Below, piece after piece: positions 32,534-41,173 of a DNA stretch of 64,000 bases; position 1 is the stretch's first letter; each line of letters begins with the position of its first letter. Source of the stretch: Pseudomaricurvus sp033283335. GTDB lineage: Bacteria; Pseudomonadota; Gammaproteobacteria; Pseudomonadales; Cellvibrionaceae. A program made the translations under genes and the position numbers. The notes beneath the pieces are model-generated. The model ran no database searches, was not told the DNA's origin, and saw only the letters and a program-made list of their open reading frames with translations. The stretch lies in NCBI GenBank assembly GCA_033283335.1, contig JAWMQP010000002.1:558001-622000 (forward strand). The letters are read 5' to 3'.

Positions 32534-34799
32534 CTGTCAGACCTCGTCCATATCCGTATTTACTACCACTTCTGCAGTGCCATTTTTTTACTGAGACTGG
32601 GTTTTCTGAGTCTGGCTGTGTGATTGGGTTAACAGGTCTGGTAGGGATGACCGATTTTAAAGTTGGCGAGTGGGTTTGATAGCTGTACAGTTTGGCGTAA
32701 TAACCATTGGCCTGAATCAAGGTCTCGTGATCACCCTGCTCAACCAAGCGGCCTTTATCCACCACCACGATTCGATGACAACCTCTGACAGCACTGAGCC
32801 GGTGCGCAATAACGAACACCGTACGGCCTCGGCAAATAGCAGCCATGTTATCCTGGATCAGCCGTTCTGATTCATAGTCAAGCGCACTGGTAGCTTCATC
32901 AAAGATGAGGATTCTAGGATTCCCAATCAAAGCCCGGGCAATGGCCAGCCGTTGTCTCTGTCCTCCAGACAGATTCCCGCCTTGTTCACCGACAATACTG
33001 TCATAGGCTTCGGGAAGTTCGGTGATAAACTCGTGAGCACCGGCCAATTTCGCCGCTGCCACAACGCGTTCCATGGAGATCGAGGGGTCGGCTAAAGCAA
33101 TGTTTTCACGAATGGAGCGGTTAAACAGGAAGTTTTCCTGCAAGACCACGCCAATTTGCTTTCTTAACCAGGCGGTGTCGATAACGGATAAGTCCACACC
33201 ATCAATCATGACTCGCCCTGATTCAGGGGTATACAACCGCTGAATCAGCTTGGTCAGGGTACTCTTGCCTGAGCCTGAGCGTCCTACAATACCTAGCACT
33301 TCTCCTGGCGCGACTTCCAGGCTCATGTCTTCCAGTATGACCTGCCCCTCGGGTCGGTAGCGAAAGCGTACATGGTCGAAAGTCACCCGCCCTTCCAAGG
33401 CCGGCAATCGAGCCCGATTAGGGTTAAAACCGGGCTCTGTCGGCGAATTGAGAATATCCCCCAGGCGTTTAATGGAAATACCCGCTTGTTGGAAGTCTTG
33501 CCACAATTGAACCAGTTTCAGGATAGGTCCACTGACTCGACCCGCGAGCATGTTGAATGCCACCAGCATACCCACCGTCAGCTCACCGCCAATGACCAGA
33601 TGGGCTCCCCACCAGATAATGCCCAAGGTCATCAGTTTGTTGATAGATCCGGCGATCTGATTGGCCACATTATTGAGATTTTGACTGCGGAAAGAGGAAT
33701 GCACGTAACTGGAGAGATGATCTTCCAGTTTACGCTTCATTTGAGGCTCTACGGCCAGGGACTTGACCGTCCCTATACCCGTGATGGACTCCGTCAAGAA
33801 CGCCGTATTTGCGGCACCGTGCTTGAATTTTTCATCCAACCGATGCCTCAGAATGGGCGTAATCACCACTGATAGAATCACGTAAAACGGGATGGTAGCC
33901 AATACGATCCATGTGAGAGTTGGGCTGTAGTACCACATCACTGCTAAAAACACGAACACAAAGGACAGATCGATCACCAGGGTTAAAGCCGTTCCCGTAA
34001 TGAAGTTACGGATGGTATCCAGTTCTCGGACGCGGGCGACATTTTGTCCTACCTGCCTGGCCTCGAAGTAAGCCAGTGGTAGCCCCATGAGATGGCCATA
34101 CAGACGGGAACCCAGCTCAACATCGACCCGGTTTGTGGTATGGGTTAGCTGATAATTGCGTATGCCGCCCAGTAGCGCCTCAAACACCACCACCACAAAG
34201 AATCCTATGGCCAACACGTCCAATGTTGTAAATCCTCGGTGGACCAGCACCTTGTCCATGACCACTTGGAAAAATAGTGGTGTAACCAGTGCAAAAAGCT
34301 GGAGAAAGAAAGAAGCTATTAAAACTTCGGCAAAGAGCTTGCGGTACTTAACAAGTGAAGGGACAAACCAAGAGATATCGAACCGTTTGTTCAGTGTTTC
34401 AGACAGGGTTGCTCGCTTACTTAGGGCTATCAACTCACCTGACCACATTTCCGTAAATTCAGTCAGTTGCAGTATCCGAGGCGAGCTTTCACGTAAATTG
34501 TGTATCAGTACGGAAGACTCTTGCTCTCTATCATCCGTGGTTTCCCGTGATACTTTTGCCAGCACAAAATAAGAGCCATCGACAGATTTGGCTATGGCCG
34601 GCAGTATTGCGTTATCCAGTTGAGAAATAGATGGTGTGAGAAGCTTGGCCTTAAGCGTAAGGGCCTTGGCTGCCTGCAACAACTCGGTATTGGAAAACGC
34701 TTTCCCTGGATTTCCAAATTGGTGCATTAATTGGTCTGCTTCGGCAGGGACCTGGTGAAAGCGCGCAATGGCCACCAGAGAACTGAGCCCAGTATCCAT
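32496..34799 (-). CDS. Type I secretion ABC transporter, HlyB family
   Basis: The protein (about 767 residues) has an N-terminal C39-like domain (residues 1-130), six membrane helices (about 150-430) and an ATPase domain with Walker A GIVGRSGSGKST, Q-loop, signature LSGGQRQRLAIARAL, Walker B ILIFDEATSALD and the H-loop IAHRLSAV. In the N-terminal domain the motif reads MDTGLSSLVAIARFH, with Thr where peptidase-active relatives have Cys and HlyB has Tyr, so it should be a non-cleaving domain that docks an RTX substrate. That fits the RTX protein downstream, whose signal is C-terminal and uncleaved. I start at the second ATG (MDTG). Confidence 0.94.
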   Translation of the reverse strand: MDTGLSSLVAIARFHQVPAEADQLMHQFGNPGKAFSNTELLQAAKALTLKAKLLTPSISQLDNAILPAIAKSVDGSYFVLAKVSRETTDDREQESSVLIHNLRESSPRILQLTEFTEMWSGELIALSKRATLSETLNKRFDISWFVPSLVKYRKLFAEVLIASFFLQLFALVTPLFFQVVMDKVLVHRGFTTLDVLAIGFFVVVVFEALLGGIRNYQLTHTTNRVDVELGSRLYGHLMGLPLAYFEARQVGQNVARVRELDTIRNFITGTALTLVIDLSFVFVFLAVMWYYSPTLTWIVLATIPFYVILSVVITPILRHRLDEKFKHGAANTAFLTESITGIGTVKSLAVEPQMKRKLEDHLSSYVHSSFRSQNLNNVANQIAGSINKLMTLGIIWWGAHLVIGGELTVGMLVAFNMLAGRVSGPILKLVQLWQDFQQAGISIKRLGDILNSPTEPGFNPNRARLPALEGRVTFDHVRFRYRPEGQVILEDMSLEVAPGEVLGIVGRSGSGKSTLTKLIQRLYTPESGRVMIDGVDLSVIDTAWLRKQIGVVLQENFLFNRSIRENIALADPSISMERVVAAAKLAGAHEFITELPEAYDSIVGEQGGNLSGGQRQRLAIARALIGNPRILIFDEATSALDYESERLIQDNMAAICRGRTVFVIAHRLSAVRGCHRIVVVDKGRLVEQGDHETLIQANGYYAKLYSYQTHSPTLKSVIPTRPVNPITQPDSENPVSVKKWHCRSGSKYGYGRGLTDVTDNKNQTIMG

Positions 34800-35244
34800 A
34801 ATCATCCATAATTATTGGCCGTTCAAAAACGGAAGATATCCATTCATCAACCAACACCATTTGGTTGATATTCCATGTCATTTAGAATTCCAAATATAAC
34901 ATTGGATTCAAAGCATCTAGTTGGCAATTAATAAGAAATTATCTCAATTTTTGATAAACTATCAGTCGTTAGGATGAGCAACTAGAAATACATCACATTT
35001 CGAGGTGAGTATTTTATGAATTGGCTTGTTTCTGATACCGGAGGGTATGGTGCCAATCAGAGGTTCTCAGATAGTGGTAATGGAACAAGTAGGTATGTAC
35101 AGTGATTAGGCAGGCTTGTCGATCACCCGCATTTCATAACTTAAGAAGCGAGCTCACAATTTAATAAGTTTGTGATATGAAGATTTCATCGAATGAATTA
35201 GACCTGCTGTATTTTCGCAAACTTGAAAACTTCAGAGTTTCACT
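34800..35244. other. Intergenic region upstream of the exporter operon
   Basis: This stretch of about 440 bp is AT-rich near the exporter and presumably holds its promoter. On the plus strand a very short frame at 35016-35105 (29 residues, MNWLVSDTGGYGANQRFSD...) has GAGGTG nine bases upstream, but too little sequence exists to call it a gene. No stable hairpin or repeat stands out. Confidence 0.4.
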
Positions 35245-35931
35245 CTAGGACGCCAATTCGAATGAACACTCAATGCTGAAGGTACGAAGATTACCTTCTT
35301 GATTGGCCTGGTAGAGTTTTCCAGCCAAAAGATCATATAAGCTCAACCATCCGCCGGCTGCAATGTTAGTGTCCAGTAGAATAGTCCCATCACTAAACAT
35401 TGGCATACCGGATTTTTGAGGCGTATGCCCTTTCACTACAATTTTTTCATTGAATGGTTGGCTTTCAATTTCACCCGATGAGTGATCCCACCTTAAGACT
35501 TGTGAGTTCTGCAGAGACAGTGGTTTACCATATTCAACACCTGCATGCACAAATAGATAATTTTCTGTGCTGCAAAAAGGGATAAGTTTTTGTTTAAGAA
35601 ATGATAGGTGCCTGCTGGATACTTTCCCTTGGTACGAGTCCAGCGTGGCTTGCCCACCGTATCGCAACCATGTGCTTTCGAAATCTTCAGGCTTTTCTAC
35701 AGCGGCTATCAATAGCTCTTCGTGATTCCCCATTACCCAGTGACAATTTATATTTTTGTCTAACTCCATTAAAAAAGTCATGACTTCATTAGAGCTTGGC
35801 CCATAGTCGATATAGTCACCCAGACCAACCAAGGTATCTTCTGGAGCAAGTTCTGCGGCATCAATGACTGCTCGAAGCGCATTGATGTGCCCGTGAACAT
35901 CTCCGAGAGCAAAGATACGATTCAAGGTCAC
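35245..35931 (-). CDS. PPP-type metallophosphoesterase (Ser/Thr phosphatase / Ap4A-hydrolase-like)
   Basis: The 228-residue protein has all metal-binding motifs of the bacterial PPP family: GDVHG (10-14), GDYIDYG (38-44), GNHE (68-71), VHAG (128-131) and GHT (168-170). The size fits bacterial protein phosphatases such as PrpA/PrpB and small diadenosine tetraphosphatases; the sequence does not decide between these. No signal peptide is seen, so it is cytoplasmic. It follows the HTH gene by 19 bp on the same strand and may be part of that operon. Confidence 0.9.
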   Translation of the reverse strand: MTLNRIFALGDVHGHINALRAVIDAAELAPEDTLVGLGDYIDYGPSSNEVMTFLMELDKNINCHWVMGNHEELLIAAVEKPEDFESTWLRYGGQATLDSYQGKVSSRHLSFLKQKLIPFCSTENYLFVHAGVEYGKPLSLQNSQVLRWDHSSGEIESQPFNEKIVVKGHTPQKSGMPMFSDGTILLDTNIAAGGWLSLYDLLAGKLYQANQEGNLRTFSIECSFELAS

Positions 35932-35950
35932 CTCAAAGTTCAGAGTAATA

Positions 35951-36379
35951 TCATGAAGCCTTACTGAGGCCTGTGATACGAACCAGTTGTTTTTCAGTGA
36001 GAGTTGAAATTATGCTAGTGAGCTTATCATGAGAGCATTGCCCATAATTCTGTGACTCCCAGCGGGTAATCTGAGTATGACCAACGCCTAGCATAGCTGC
36101 AAATTCTCGTACTGATATGTGTTTTTTTAAGCGCACGATTATGGGAATTAGCCCCAAACTTTCCAGGCTTGGTTCCAAATTATCCAAGTCGGCACGCATG
36201 GCAAAATCGTACAGATCAATATCAGCTTGTAGCTTGTCAATACTGTCTTGAATATCAGCCGCCACTTTTTTCAGTACGGGTTCGGGCAGTATTTTTCCGT
36301 CAGCAGGGTCATTCAGCCTGGCAGTGAAAAGAGCCAGTTTTTTCTCGGCAAGTTTACGTTGGCGATCAGTCGTAATCAT
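35951..36379 (-). CDS. HTH (XRE-type) protein, probable antitoxin-like partner
   Basis: The 142-residue product has a helical N-terminal half (residues 1-70, ADIQDSIDKLQADIDLYDFAM) and a C-terminal helix-turn-helix around 85-125 (HISVREFAAMLGVGHTQITRWESQNYGQCSHDKLTSI). Its start overlaps the stop of the broken nucleotidyltransferase-like gene by ATGA, so they form a pair of toxin-antitoxin type. I recall similar HTH proteins beside DUF6932-type genes, but the functional assignment is inferred from arrangement. Confidence 0.7.
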   Translation of the reverse strand: MITTDRQRKLAEKKLALFTARLNDPADGKILPEPVLKKVAADIQDSIDKLQADIDLYDFAMRADLDNLEPSLESLGLIPIIVRLKKHISVREFAAMLGVGHTQITRWESQNYGQCSHDKLTSIISTLTEKQLVRITGLSKAS

Positions 36380-36838
36380 AATGATGCCTCTTTAACGATT
36401 CGAACAATTCCAATCTTTTGCTTATAAACAAGTCGGGTATTGGTGATTAGGAATGCTTCGTGCGTATCAATATCACCAAGCTTCCAGATGACATCCATTT
36501 TTGCATCCATCAAGTATTTTCCTTGAACGGCTGCTTTTTTTGTGTCAAGAAACACTTGATCAAGAACGTCCATATCAACATTAGTATGCCAATACCAGCA
36601 GACATCGGCGTCATCTGGTGACTTCTGGTGACTTCTTGGTAGTGATGAAGCTGCCACCTAAGATGATGCGTTCTACACCGGCATCAAATAGGTTCTCGAC
36701 TCCCCGTTCCAAGAAATCGCAGATGTTCCTGCGATTGTGGCTTTGATGACCAAAGGTCTCCCTGATCTCCAGTAAAGTCATCTCATACGGTTCGGAACGG
36801 TGAACGAGAAAGCCATCGCTCCTGAATTTCAGGTCCAT
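36376..36838 (-). pseudogene. Nucleotidyltransferase-like (DUF6932-type) gene, frameshifted by a 10-bp tandem duplication
   Basis: The 5' frame reads MDLKFRSDGFLVH to GVERIILGGSFITTKKSPEVTR and stops. The 3' frame, shifted by one base, reads KSPDDADVCWYWHTNVDMDVLDQVF to the end. The junction holds AGTCACCAGA twice in tandem. Removing one unit restores GGSFITTKKSPDDADVCW in one frame of about 150 residues, with the G-G/S-F...D-x-D pattern of nucleotidyltransferase-fold proteins and the size of DUF6932. The gene precedes and overlaps an HTH gene. The break is clean and looks recent or reversible, since the rest of both frames is intact. Confidence 0.75.
36614..36636. repeat. 10-bp tandem duplication (TCTGGTGACT x2 plus TCT)
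   Basis: TCTGGTGACT is present twice in direct contact, followed by a further TCT. It lies exactly at the frame break of the nucleotidyltransferase-like gene. Loss of one unit would restore the frame. Confidence 0.9.
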
Positions 36839-37125
36839 CTGAGTTTCCGTTTTAATGTAGCACCAGAAATTTTGGTGACAAATATGTGTACATTATAGGA
36901 TTGCCAGAATGTCTTCGCAATGAGCCGGTTAAATTTAGTTTGTTGGTGATATAACTTGGAGATATCGAGCTTATCTATATGATATATATGGTTTTTATTA
37001 TTCTAAACCTTCGACCAAAGTGACGATGACCTACCCGCCATTAGCTGGTAACCAGTGAAGGTGCGGTGAATATGTGGCACTGGCTACCGTAGCGGTAGTG
37101 GAATAACCCCTTCATTGGGGGATGA

Positions 37126-37539
37126 TTATTCTTTGACTCTCTCGATCTTCCCGTTGCAGGCAATGTGATTACCAATTGAAACTTTATTAGCGGGTGCCAT
37201 TAACCCCTGCTCGGAAAGACCGGGCCTGTTACGGATGTAAGGGTCGCCCTTCGTATAACGATTACCATTGTACAGCCAGATATCGCCCCGGCTGGTATTG
37301 CGGAAATAGACTGTATCGACATTGAAGGGCATCCCGCAGTCTTTGGACGCAGGCTTGTAGATTGTTGGTACACCATGGCTCACCCCAACAAACACGGTAT
37401 CATTGCTCCTGCGGTTAGGATAACCGTAATAGCCATCTTGCAGATCGCCGATCACAACAAAGGTGAGGTCTGAAGCCGCACCATACAACGGGCTCGCTAA
37501 CATCATCATTAGCACGACGGCTTTTTTAACATTGTTCAT
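37126..37539 (-). CDS. Hypothetical periplasmic/secreted protein (137 aa)
   Basis: The protein starts with a Sec signal peptide (MNNVKKAVVLMMMLASPLYGAAS, cleavage probably after the Ala-rich end). The mature part of about 115 residues is Gly/Asn/Tyr-rich with two cysteines (KDCGMPF and IACNGK) that may form a disulfide. I recognise no family. It lies downstream of another small exported protein on the same strand, 85 bp away. A short CCCC/GGGG hairpin at 37107-37120 may terminate it. Confidence 0.7.
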   Translation of the reverse strand: MNNVKKAVVLMMMLASPLYGAASDLTFVVIGDLQDGYYGYPNRRSNDTVFVGVSHGVPTIYKPASKDCGMPFNVDTVYFRNTSRGDIWLYNGNRYTKGDPYIRNRPGLSEQGLMAPANKVSIGNHIACNGKIERVKE

Positions 37540-37624
37540 AGTGCAAAGACTCGAAGAATTTAGAAAAAACTGGGGGCATGCACTGAGTGCATGCAGTTTG
37601 TGAGCATCATCAAAACGTCTCTGC

Positions 37625-38062
37625 TTACTGTTTTTTCATCATCTGGTAGCGGGCGGACGTTTCCCAGATTTCGTTCGATTTCGGCAGGTAGTAAAACTTG
37701 GAGATGTGGTACTGGTCCTTGATCTTCATGGCCAGAATATAAGCGCCCACAAATTCCGGCTTACCCGGACTGGTCTCGATGCGCATAAAGTCACTGCCAT
37801 CGCTGGTCTTTACCAGGCCCCAGTCTGCCTTAACGGTGCGACCGCCAGCCCAGTTGACGGTGACGGTGCCATCTTTGCCGAAGTCGTAGGTACTGCCGTC
37901 AGGAGAAAAACCGCCCCCCTTGCCTTCGTAATTGTTGTAGCCACCAAATACCGCAGAGGGTATGCCTTTGACCGTTACGGTATGTCCAGAGTAATCAAAA
38001 TCCGCAGCGGAGGCGGACAGGGTCAGTAACACCCCAGCAAGCAACATAAATACACGCATCAT
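37625..38062 (-). CDS. Hypothetical exported protein (145 aa)
   Basis: The protein has a clear signal peptide (MMRVFMLLAGVLLTLSASAADF, cleavage after SASA). The mature part looks beta-rich with conserved-looking GGGFSPDGSTYDFGKDGTVTVNWAGGRTVKADWGLV, similar in style to lipocalin-like or plug-type small periplasmic proteins, but I assign no family. The gene is followed by another small exported protein gene, possibly in one transcript. Confidence 0.7.
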   Translation of the reverse strand: MMRVFMLLAGVLLTLSASAADFDYSGHTVTVKGIPSAVFGGYNNYEGKGGGFSPDGSTYDFGKDGTVTVNWAGGRTVKADWGLVKTSDGSDFMRIETSPGKPEFVGAYILAMKIKDQYHISKFYYLPKSNEIWETSARYQMMKKQ

Positions 38063-38207
38063 AATCCCTCACATAACTATTGATTAACACGGAGAGGCCT
38101 TCCGTAATAACGAAAGTTATATTGCCGGTTCAGGGTGAACAATACTCAATGTGAGGTATGCGTGAATTGAAAAGAGGCTGTATGAGGGTTTTCGCGGTAT
38201 TTGCAGC

Positions 38208-39407
38208 TTATTTACCAGATACCAAATTTTCAATATAAGATTCAATCCGGTCAAATGATCGGCTCAGTACATCTTTGGGCTGGGCCAGAGAGATACGGAC
38301 ACAGCCTCTGGTTACCTCGCCAAAACCGATACCCGGCAGAACAGAGACTTTTTGCGCAGCCAGCAAGTCACGGGCGAAGGCCAAACCATCACTGGCTACC
38401 CTACTCACGTCCACCATCACGAACATGCCGGCTTCCGGAATCGGGCAACTCAAGCCATCTATAGCCGCTACGCGCTTGCAGACATAATCCCGTCGCGATT
38501 TATACTCACTGCGCACCTGCTCCATATACTCAGCGTCATTCTTCAGAGCAAAGGCGGCAGCATCCTGGACGAACTGACAGCAGCCAAATACCGTGGCCGA
38601 GGTAAAGTTTAACAAATGACTCCTCAGGGCAACCGGTGCCACCACCCACCCCAGTCGCCAACCGGTCATCGCATGGGATTTGGATAAACCGTCAATCGTG
38701 ACAATGTTGTCGAGTTTTTCGGCGGCTGTACGCAGTGACACATGCTTCTGGGCAAAGGTGATCATGGAATACACCTCATCGCTCACCAGCCAGATGTCAT
38801 GTTGATAACAATACGCGGACAGATCGCGGAGCTGTTCGGCTGTCAACATATTGCCCGCCGGATTACCTGGTGTATTGATAAAGACCACCCGGGTTTTGGG
38901 AGTCACAGCGCGTTTCAGTTCCGCCAGATCCAGTGAGAAATTGTCATTAAGATTCAATGGAACATGAACCTGGTTGGCGCCGATGGCATCGAATATACCG
39001 TGATAACCGATGTACATGGGCTCGGCGACAATCACCTCATCGCCGGGATTTAACAGGCAGCGCATGACACTGTAGATCGCGTTGGTCGCCCCAGGGAAAA
39101 TCAACACTTCGTCAATGGAGCACGGACGATTGGAGGCCTTCTGTTCGATGTTGGCTATCGCCTGGCGCAGTTCTGGCTCTCCCATGCCCGGAGCATAGTG
39201 CGTGCGCCCCTTTTTCAGCTGGGCGATGGCATGGTCTACGGTATCGGGGTGAGTAGCCAGATCCGGGTCTCCCACCGACAGCAGCAGTACATCCTCACCG
39301 GCTTCGGCCATCGCGCAGGCCTGATCATGCACTTCCCAGACTTCAGAAGCGCCACCATCCAGCCGCTGGGATACCTCACTGACTGTCGCCTTAAAAACCA
39401 TGTGCAC
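38208..39407 (-). CDS. PLP-dependent aminotransferase, arginine:pyruvate transaminase (AruH)-like
   Basis: The 399-residue class I/II aminotransferase shows GDPDLATHPDTVDHAIAQLKKGRTHYAPGMGEPELRQAIA, the NPGDEVIVAEPMY segment, INTPGNPAGNML, the DEVYS motif, and the PLP lysine in GLSKSHAMTGWRLGWVVAP near residue 240. Overall wording is closest, from memory, to AruH, which starts the arginine transaminase pathway in Pseudomonas; GASEVWEVHDQACAMAEAGEDVLLLSVGDPD in particular matches. The aruI-type decarboxylase normally beside aruH is absent, so another amino acid substrate is possible. No operon partner is obvious. Confidence 0.85.
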   Translation of the reverse strand: MHMVFKATVSEVSQRLDGGASEVWEVHDQACAMAEAGEDVLLLSVGDPDLATHPDTVDHAIAQLKKGRTHYAPGMGEPELRQAIANIEQKASNRPCSIDEVLIFPGATNAIYSVMRCLLNPGDEVIVAEPMYIGYHGIFDAIGANQVHVPLNLNDNFSLDLAELKRAVTPKTRVVFINTPGNPAGNMLTAEQLRDLSAYCYQHDIWLVSDEVYSMITFAQKHVSLRTAAEKLDNIVTIDGLSKSHAMTGWRLGWVVAPVALRSHLLNFTSATVFGCCQFVQDAAAFALKNDAEYMEQVRSEYKSRRDYVCKRVAAIDGLSCPIPEAGMFVMVDVSRVASDGLAFARDLLAAQKVSVLPGIGFGEVTRGCVRISLAQPKDVLSRSFDRIESYIENLVSGK

Positions 39408-39537
39408 CTGCCCTGCCTGTTCTCACAACTCAACTGTTCACCCGCTGAAGATGCCAGGGTGTACAGAAATTATACGCCTATATTTTGCAGACAAGGCTTG
39501 AAAGAAGGGTGGTATAACATTGATGGCGCGAAATAAA

Positions 39538-39552
39538 TTGGGTCAGACCCAA
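39538..39552. repeat. Short palindrome TTGGGT-CAG-ACCCAA (REP-like)
   Basis: A perfect 6-bp inverted repeat with a three-base loop lies at the 3' end of the small gene 39543-39917 and includes its stop codon. Similar GGGTCTGACCC-type units are, as I recall, frequent extragenic repeats in gammaproteobacteria. Only one copy is visible in this window. Confidence 0.4.
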
Positions 39553-39917
39553 CCCAATGACTCCAGGGCCTCCGCCAACTCTGGACGCATCACCATTTCA
39601 TATTGATCGTCCACAGATGCCTCAGAATCCTCACTGCCAATGGACAGTGTCCAGAACCACATAAAATCGCCCCCTTTTTGCACTGGCAGTTCAAGCCCCA
39701 GCACTACAGCCAACTCAAACGCCATGGCGCCGTATCTAAGGGTTGCCCTCTTCATATCTTGATTGCCCACAGCTTGCGCCATTTGGGGAGGGGTTATGGC
39801 GTGGTTTGGCATCGCATATTGGGCTTTCAGCATTTCTTTGTAGCGGGTTCTTCGCAGCCTGCCTGAGTCCCGGAGCTGGACTAAGGCGTCTCTGTACTGC
39901 TCGGTGCTAGCGATCAT
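39543..39917 (-). CDS. Hypothetical protein (124 aa)
   Basis: The product has a basic N-terminal helix (YRDALVQLRDSGRLRRTRYKEMLKAQYAMPNHAITPPQMAQAVGNQDMKRATLRYGAMAFELAVVLGLELP) resembling DNA-binding or restriction-associated small proteins, then a WFWTLSIG strand and an acidic end. I recognise no family. The neighbours give no hint. The following 307 bp (39918-40224) hold no gene that I can support and should contain the phosphatase promoter. Confidence 0.6.
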   Translation of the reverse strand: MIASTEQYRDALVQLRDSGRLRRTRYKEMLKAQYAMPNHAITPPQMAQAVGNQDMKRATLRYGAMAFELAVVLGLELPVQKGGDFMWFWTLSIGSEDSEASVDDQYEMVMRPELAEALESLGWV

Positions 39918-40224
39918 AGGAGTGTCCTTCCTTTGCAGGGGTACATATCCTTGCGGAAACCAGATGGTATTGCCTGGGATAGCTCAATCAATTATAGGAC
40001 TATCGTCCCATATCTGCTCGGATCTGCCCGAAAACTCCATACTTTGGAAAGTGTCCGAGACGAGTGTGTCGGATTATCTTACTGATAATGAAGGAAATTA
40101 TTTTAGAAATATCTCTTTCTGATGAATTCCTGAAGGTGTAACAAAAAGTTTATATTTCAACTCGACAATGGATCCCAGTGACATCGAAATTATCCCTTTT
40201 TATGATTGAGCAGGAGCGAAACCA

Positions 40225-41136
40225 TTGTTGAACATGAAACTCACTTCAAAAACTCTCAAACACCTGGCTCTGGCTGCTGCACTGGCAGTCTCTGGGGCAT
40301 CATCCCTGGTACAAGCCGATATAACTCAGGCCACGGCGCTACAGGCGAACAGTGGTGTATTGGACAGCTACCGGAACGTACTAACCCTCGAAGGCGGATC
40401 CAATTTCCGTGATCTAGGGGGCTATGTCACAGAGGATGGCAAGACCGTACGCAAGGGTTTGCTGTACCGATCTGGGGTGATGACCAACCTCACGAAAAAG
40501 GATGAGGATTACCTGGCCGGGTTTGGCTTTGAAACCGTTGTCGACCTGCGCAGTAATGAGGAACGTGATCTGTTTCCCAACCATTGGGCTCCGAAAGCGG
40601 GTATCGACTACGTAGCGATCGAATATCAGTTTATGGACATGATAAAAGGTAAAGAATATGGTCCGGACATGGCCAATCCTTACGAAGATATGCCTTACTT
40701 CCTCAAGCCCCAGTTAAAGGCCTACTTTGACAAAGCCCTCGCCGGAGAGGTACCGATGGTGGTCAATTGTTCTGCCGGACAAGACCGCACTGGTATTACT
40801 GCAGCCCTGATGCTGACGGCATTAGGTGTTCCACGCCCGCAGGTCATGCAGGACTATGTACTTTCAACAGAATATCGTCGTCCGCAAGTTGAGATGGGTG
40901 AGGTTGACTTGGAAAGCGCCGCTGAACAGAACCCTTTCGCCAAGCTGATGCTGCGTTACGTTGACAAAAAGTCAACTCGGGCTGAACCACTTATACGATA
41001 TGATGGTATTCCTTACCTTTACTTTGCGTTCAAGCAGATTGAAGGTGATTTTGGTTCCGTTGAGGCTTTCCTGGACCAGGAGCTGGGTGTGGACCAGAAA
41101 GATCTGCAGCGTTTACGACATATGTACTTGCAGTAA
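40225..41136 (+). CDS. Exported tyrosine-protein phosphatase (IphP/LipA-like, CX5R type)
   Basis: The 303-residue protein has a signal peptide (residues 1-31, ending ASSLVQA). The mature part contains GGSNFRDLGGYVTEDGKTVRKGLLYRSG, a hallmark of the tyrosine phosphatase family 3, and the catalytic loop NCSAGQDRTG at 181-190 with nucleophile Cys182 and Arg188. Asp187 inside the loop is typical for IphP/LipA and mycobacterial PtpB-type dual-specificity or phosphoinositide phosphatases. The TTG start at 40225 has AGGAG eight bases upstream; an ATG nine bases later would also keep the signal peptide. It is transcribed alone and convergent with sbcC. Confidence 0.9.
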   Translation: MLNMKLTSKTLKHLALAAALAVSGASSLVQADITQATALQANSGVLDSYRNVLTLEGGSNFRDLGGYVTEDGKTVRKGLLYRSGVMTNLTKKDEDYLAGFGFETVVDLRSNEERDLFPNHWAPKAGIDYVAIEYQFMDMIKGKEYGPDMANPYEDMPYFLKPQLKAYFDKALAGEVPMVVNCSAGQDRTGITAALMLTALGVPRPQVMQDYVLSTEYRRPQVEMGEVDLESAAEQNPFAKLMLRYVDKKSTRAEPLIRYDGIPYLYFAFKQIEGDFGSVEAFLDQELGVDQKDLQRLRHMYLQ

Positions 41137-41151
41137 GCCCTAATCAGGTTT

Positions 41152-41173
41152 AGGTTGCTTTTTTAAGCAACCT
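41152..41173. terminator. Bidirectional terminator-like hairpin overlapping the sbcC stop codon
   Basis: AGGTTGCTT and AAGCAACCT form a perfect 9-bp stem with a TTTT loop between the convergent phosphatase and sbcC genes. The last sbcC codons and stop lie in the right arm. There is no good T-run after the stem on either strand, so strength is uncertain. Confidence 0.55.
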
